Of a DNA stretch of 64,000 nucleotides, positions 59,047 to 64,000 are shown in pieces (the stretch's first letter is position 1; each line of letters opens with the position of its first letter). The notes beneath the pieces were generated by a model. The model did no database searches and was not told the origin of the DNA. It saw only the letters and a list, made by a program, of their open reading frames with translations. The position numbers were made by a program, and so were the translations under genes. The DNA is from Eudorina sp. 2006-703-Eu-15 (Eukaryota > Chlorophyta > Chlorophyceae > Chlamydomonadales > Volvocaceae), in assembly GCA_003117195.1 (NCBI GenBank), contig BDSI01000163.1, positions 1-64,000 of the forward strand, written 5' to 3'.

Positions 59047-61549
59047 GGTGCAGCGGGGTTTGTCTGTTTGGCATGTCGGAACGTGCACGGCGCCATCCAT
59101 GGTGCGGAGTACAGCACTCCCATGGAGTGCGGAGCTCGGTAGCTGGTTTGTGTGGTACGAACCAATATGGGGAAGCATTGTACGAACAAGTTCTGGGCAA
59201 CATGGCCTGCATGGGCTCCCGACGGGTGGGGCCACGGTCGTATGCAGGTGCTGTGCGTGTTGGTTTGGCCGACTTTGGGGGGACTGAGCGCGGGTCGGAG
59301 GGGGTTCCCTATCGCATGATCGCTTCTTTCGTTTCGGCTGCAGCTGATGCAGCCGGGCGCGTCTTGTTTCAATAGTCCTACTCTGTATAATTACAGCGGG
59401 CCGGGGACGGCCGCGTGTGGTTTTATTCAAAGCCCTTGCGTTTTTTGGATCGCTCAGGTATCCGCGGGGTTTTCCATGTTGTCAAACAGAAGTAAACTAT
59501 TTCATTTACTCGATAGGCCGGCCTTTGTCGTGAAGATTCGAGACGGTACTGCGGCGACACGGCACCGTAGCGGCGCACCCGAACACCGTACATTAGGACA
59601 GCGAGGACTTAGCTGTATTTTTAGTTGTCGGCTGCAGTTGGCACCGCGAAGGACTGGCTGGTCGTGTGTGTGCGCGCTGAGCGCAGGTTGTGGCCCCATG
59701 GGGGTTTCATGCGCGGCCACAGTCGGCTTGGGGCCTTGCGATCTGGGCCGTGGCGAAAGCGTCACCTTGGGTGTTGCTGGGCCCTCTGTTTCCATGTTGT
59801 TGAGTTGGACCTGTGTGCGGCCCCTATCTACCGGGTGTTAAATACCACTATTACTACTATTACTACTACTACCACTACGACGACGACGACCACCACCACC
59901 TCTACTTGCAAAGTTGCAATACCTGGTGTGCCTTCAGTGGCGCCCCATTGCATTGGCGCATCTCACGCATGGACGTGCAGGAGCATCAGGACACACGGGA
60001 GGGACATGCACTGATCGGCGGACGAGGGAGACGAGGGTTGTGCGCTCAGAGGCGGACGTCCGGAGAGCGCGGCCCAGATGTACATGGCTTGCTGTCGAGT
60101 GGTCTTCAGTGGGGACCCTGGCCGCTGGCCGGTGCCTGCTCCCTGGGCCTGGCCGCGCGGCGTTCGGATACGGGTGTGTGGACGGATCCTCCCGACCTGT
60201 ATGGGCTGGGTGTGCGGCAGCTGGCGGGCGGGTGGGGCCCTTGGTCCGGGGCTCTGGGAAGCCTCCTGATGGATGCGGCGGGAGGTGCACCGTGGCGGGT
60301 CGCTTGAAGCGTTGGAGGCAGCGCTGCTGGTGCTGGAGCTGCCGCCGCTGCTGCTGCGGCTGACACTTGGCACGAGCCCGTGTGCACCATGGCCGCCCTC
60401 AGTCAAACCGGGGAGCCGGGGCCTGGTGGCTCAGTCGGCGCAAGTCGGTGTCGTAGACGACATTCCCACATGATGCACAGTTGCCAGAGCATAGCTTGTA
60501 GTCTGAATCTCACTGTAGCTCTACCTTGCAAAGTATTGTTTGTATGTAACACGAGGTGCGTGGTGTTTGTCCATGCCGTCAGTGTGCAGCCGGTCGCGGC
60601 GCCGTGCAGCATGGGATGCCAAGAAGGTATCATTGAGGGGTGCTGCGAGCAGCACAACAGGGCGGGGAACCTCAGGAGGCCGGAGCCACAGCGGTGGGGG
60701 CTCCGGCACCTTCCTCCGGCAGGATGTACGGCATGTGATTCGGGCAGCTGACCATCTGCCGCCAGCTGCCGTCCAGTTCGGTTAGGCAAACATCATCCCA
60801 AACTGTCCCGTCTCTGCCAGGCGTTGTCCTTGAAGCTTGAACGTTGGGCATGTTGGTGTCCGACACCGACAGGGCAGTCGTGAGGGGCTGGCCGGTCGAG
60901 CTGCATATCCACAAGGTTAGCGGGCGCAAGAAAACAGCAGTTTCGCTGCTCTCCCAGTCCCCCTCCGGAGCCGCCTCTGCCTACTGTACCACCTAGCGTT
61001 TCCTAATGGCGCCGTATCATCATGGAGCGAGGGGGAAGACACGGCCATTCCCTACTAGCGATTGTATCGGAGTGCAGGCGCCAGATCTCGGCATTACAGG
61101 AAGCGAGGCGCCTCGAGGCTTTCTTTCTTCGCCCGTGTCTCCCCTCATGCCAGGATCCACCCCTCCTCTGTGGACGTTCAGACACACGCGCTGGCACGGC
61201 TCCCATTGCGGAGGGCGCCGGCTAACCTGCATGCGAACCCGCAACCCAGTTAAGCCCATCACAGTCGCACAAATGCTGGCCTGTCAGTTGCCCCATGCCC
61301 TGAACCCAGATCCCCCGCCGCCGCCGGCTGCGGTGTGAAGGCTGGCAGCGTTGGGACAGCACGGCTTGACGATACACCCTGCCGTGGGGGAGCAAGATTG
61401 TTGTAGCGTAATGGGTAATAGGCGAAGCCTCTTGTCTCAGGCCGGCACTGCCCCGGCTACGGTAGAATAAACTGCTGTACTCAGAGTTAGGTTCTAAGCC
61501 CAAAAGACCCAGTTCCAGCTCGTTCTGTGAGCAAAGACGAGATTCGTGA
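59047..61549. other. No gene seen
   Basis: Intergenic. Contains the trinucleotide tract at 59846-59905 and short GCT/GCC-rich runs near 60310-60365. Frames up to ~165 codons on both strands carry no recognisable motif. Confidence 0.4.
59846..59905. repeat. Compound trinucleotide microsatellite
   Basis: ACT/ATT units followed by ACG then ACC units. Confidence 0.93.
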
Positions 61550-62289
61550 CTGCTTCGAGTTTCCGTACTTTGTCGTAAGATTCCTTTTAAACATCGGGAT
61601 CATCTGACGTTGCGGATCGTTGTTGTGCCTAATAACGATCCGAATTTGAAGCGTGATATCATCGCACGATGCCACTCCGACACGATGTCTGGCCATCCTG
61701 GACGTGACCGAACGATTGACCTGGTGCAACGAAACTTCTGGTGGCCGACGTTACGAGTGGATGTGGCTGACTTTGTCGCCAAGTGTGATGTTTGTCAACG
61801 GCATAAGCCTTCTTCTGGCTTGCCGGCTGGTCTGTTACGGCCGCTCCCGATTCCTGAGATGCCTTGGGAAAGTGTCTCAATGGATTTCATTATGGGACTG
61901 CCTAAGACCCAACGACAGTACGATGCCCTTTTGGTATTTGTTGATCGCCTAACGAAGATGGTGCATCTGGCTCCGTGCAAGAGCACTTGTACGGCATCTG
62001 AGAGTGCCGACATGATGTTACACCATGTGGTACGACTTCACGGAATGCCTAAAACGATTATCTCCGATCATGATCCTCGATTTAAGGGTGCGTTTCTGCC
62101 CGCCCTGCTGAAGCGCGCTGGTGCTTCCCAGCATACGAGTACGGCATTTCATCCTGAGACGGATGGACAGACTGAACGAATCAATCGAATCTTGGGCGAT
62201 ATGTTACGTCAGTACGCTGAATACGAGCCTTCCCGTTGGGATAGGTATCTCGATGCTGCTGAATTTGCGATCAACAACCTGAAGAATCC
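61550..62289 (+). mobile_element. Ty3/gypsy integrase fragment
   Basis: An open frame from 61550 (an in-frame stop lies at 61547) encodes the integrase of a Ty3/gypsy-type LTR retrotransposon. Features are an HHCC zinc-binding segment (RCHSDTMSGHPG..CDVCQRHK), core SMDFIMGLPKT with the first Asp, and ISDHDPRF with the second Asp. FHPETDGQTERINR supplies the Glu exactly 35 residues later, a proper DD35E. The sequence breaks off after FAINNLKN at about 62289, where a different gene begins. No protease, RT, RNase H or LTR is visible in the window, so this is an isolated fragment. Confidence 0.9.
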
Positions 62290-63063
62290 AGGCTCCCGCT
62301 CCAGCCACTCGATCTTGGCCCGCCAGTCGGGGGTAGCGCTGATGGCGGCGGCGCGGAGCAGGTCGTTCTGAAAACCCCGGTTGTGGGGGATCCCCTGGTT
62401 CGGCTGGTCTCCATACCACTGTCGATGCAGCCCCTGCAGCGTCCCCAGGTCGAAGCCCTCCGCCGCGGCGAGGAGCGCGGGGCCCAGCTGGATGGTCCGA
62501 TGGCACCGCTGCGGCCGACACTCCCGCAGCCAGTGGAAGACCTCCAAGTGGCCGCCGCGCGCGGCAGCGTACACGGCCTCAGGCTCCCAGGGACAGCCCT
62601 CGTCCAGCAGCCACTGGCACACCGCCCGGTGGCCGCCCCGGCCTGCGGCCCGCAGGGCGCCGCCGAGCTCGCAGCCCCGCTCGCGCAGCAACGCGCAGCA
62701 GACCAACTGACCCGCCGCCGCGGCGGCCTCCATAGGTTCAGCACCCGGGAGGCAGCCCACCACCTCCATGGCCAGCTCGAGGTTGTCGATGACGCCGCTG
62801 GCTGCTGTCAGGCAGAGCAGCTGCCGCCGTTTGGCAAGACTCAGGGACCGCATCGCGCCCGGGGGGCCCCAGCACTCCTCGAAGACGGCGGTGAGACAGG
62901 GCTGCGAGAGGTGGATTGTGGTGAAAGAGGCAGACCGAAAGAACGCCGCTGTGGTCCGGTCGACCAGGCGGAGGCCGCACGCGACGTCGTTCGGGGCCAA
63001 GAACGGCGCCAGGAGCCCCGGGATCTGCCAGAAAGCGGGTGCGAAGGTGGCGCAATCATCCAT
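62290..63063 (-). pseudogene. Ankyrin-repeat-type protein (F-box-like N-terminus), 3'-truncated
   Basis: The ATG at 63063-63061 begins MDDCATFAPAFWQIPGLLAP with an F-box-like leader (LRLVDRTTAAFFR). Degenerate ankyrin-type units follow: AAAAGQLVCCALLRERGCEL, AAGRGGHRAVCQWLLDEGCP and AAARGGHLEVFHWLRECRP. After KIEWLEREPG the frame runs straight into the complement of the gypsy integrase fragment, so the true C-terminus is missing. Large families of such proteins are common in green algae and presumably mediate protein interactions. An AT-rich ATATATAT stretch lies just upstream (63074-63083). Confidence 0.72.
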
Positions 63064-64000
63064 GCTAAATGCGAATATATATTATCAGTAGAAAGGACTT
63101 CGTGTTGTCTTGAGCAAGCGGCGTTGCAGGTTTAACATACTTCACAACGCTCGCGCTACGGGCTGACTTCCTCATGCGGAGTTCCGTAAGCTAGCATTTC
63201 TTGCCAAACTGCCCCGGTATCTGTTCGATGACTGTCACGCTCCTTGGACCAGTTGGTTTTAGAACGGCTACAATACTGTAAACTGACTAAGTTGGAATCG
63301 CTCTCATATAACCATACATATGGCGCTGAGCTGAACTTCCGCAGGGCAGACCATCCATAGGCAGTCTGTACGGGTGCAAGTTGGGTCAGGCATGGTCAGG
63401 GCAGGAAGAGTGCAACGCCGCGCCACGCAGGCGAGGGATCGCGTCAATAGATTCCGGACCTTCATTCGCCGAACGTCCCTCCAACGCTGCGTGCGCGTAC
63501 GTCCTCGTACGTGCTCTGCGCGCCACTCACTTTGCACTGGGGCCCATGCCACGAGGGGCCGCGCAACGCCCCGGGAGAACGAAGCAACGAACATTGCCCC
63601 TGCGAGGATGGATGCGCCAGCGATACATAGAAGCACTGGCTGACCATTTCCCTTGGTGATGCATTGGTTAATGTAACCGATACAAGGCGGACCCGTGGGC
63701 ATTCCAACGGGCCCCGAGAGCTCGTAGCTGGGCACCCATCCTCCATCACCCGAGGGGGGTGTGCCGGGGGTCGTGCAGCCACACCGTCCAACGACCCCCA
63801 TTGCTTGTGTGCGCCCTCGCCGCCCTCGTCAGCAGCCCGCAGAGGCCAGCAGCCGGGTCCAAGCAAGCCGCCGCCGTGCAGCCGAGGCGCAAACCGTTGC
63901 TGCACAATAACGTGGCTATAATTAGTTACAGCGGGTTCCAGACCGCAGCAAACCAGGAGGGCAGAGTGCGTCACGTAATGCCGGCAGCCCGCCTTCCCTC
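63064..64000. other. No gene seen
   Basis: Right end of the window. Overlapping frames up to 170 codons lie on both strands without recognisable motifs. Confidence 0.4.

Overview
The window looks like nuclear DNA of a green alga, most likely a volvocalean (Chlamydomonas/Gonium/Volvox group). The evidence is GC-rich exons split by many short GT-AG introns, Ala/Gly/Pro/Gln-rich low-complexity protein regions, long dinucleotide and pentanucleotide satellites in introns, L1-type and Ty3/gypsy-type retroelements, and an algal-style alpha-carbonic anhydrase. Short interstitial TTTAGGG tracts fit this but do not fix the species. There are no bacterial operons, RBSs, CRISPR arrays or recognisable rRNA/tRNA genes.

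Layout. (1) 1-8.9 kb, repeats and a broken gene: a 244-bp pure (TG)n tract, one copy of a ~0.5-kb dispersed repeat, then a degenerate alpha-carbonic anhydrase gene (+). One of its introns carries a ~3-kb insertion that includes a near-perfect ~0.96-kb-arm palindrome. A 5'-truncated L1 3' end follows. (2) 8.9-19 kb: a 16-exon bifunctional mRNA-capping enzyme (-), with an RNA 5'-triphosphatase followed by a guanylyltransferase. (3) 19-26.6 kb: low-GC spacer and a two-exon atypical protein-kinase-like gene (+). (4) 26.7-41.2 kb: a 15-exon organellar translation initiation factor IF-2 (-), about 2,087 aa, with a ~1,400-residue low-complexity N-terminal extension. One 5' splice site opens directly into a ~200-bp (GGGGT)n satellite, and another intron holds the second copy of the dispersed repeat. 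(5) 42.4-46.7 kb: unassigned exons and spacer. (6) 46.7-50.7 kb: a peptidase C45 / acyl-CoA:6-APA acyltransferase-like Ntn-hydrolase (+). (7) 51.4-55.4 kb: a 5'-truncated, frameshifted L1-clade LINE (-). (8) 56.2-59.0 kb: a two-exon, 849-aa protein of unknown function (+). (9) 61.5-63.1 kb: a Ty3/gypsy integrase fragment abutting a truncated ankyrin-type gene (-).

The genes do not form a pathway. They are independent nuclear housekeeping or lineage-specific genes (RNA capping, organelle translation, signalling, acyl transfer/hydrolysis) in a transposon-rich setting. Exon models were built by hand from splice signals, reading-frame continuity and family motifs. Splice phases agree across the IF-2, kinase, C45 and unknown-protein models. 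The capping-enzyme model has two compensating 1-nt discrepancies, both in G runs.
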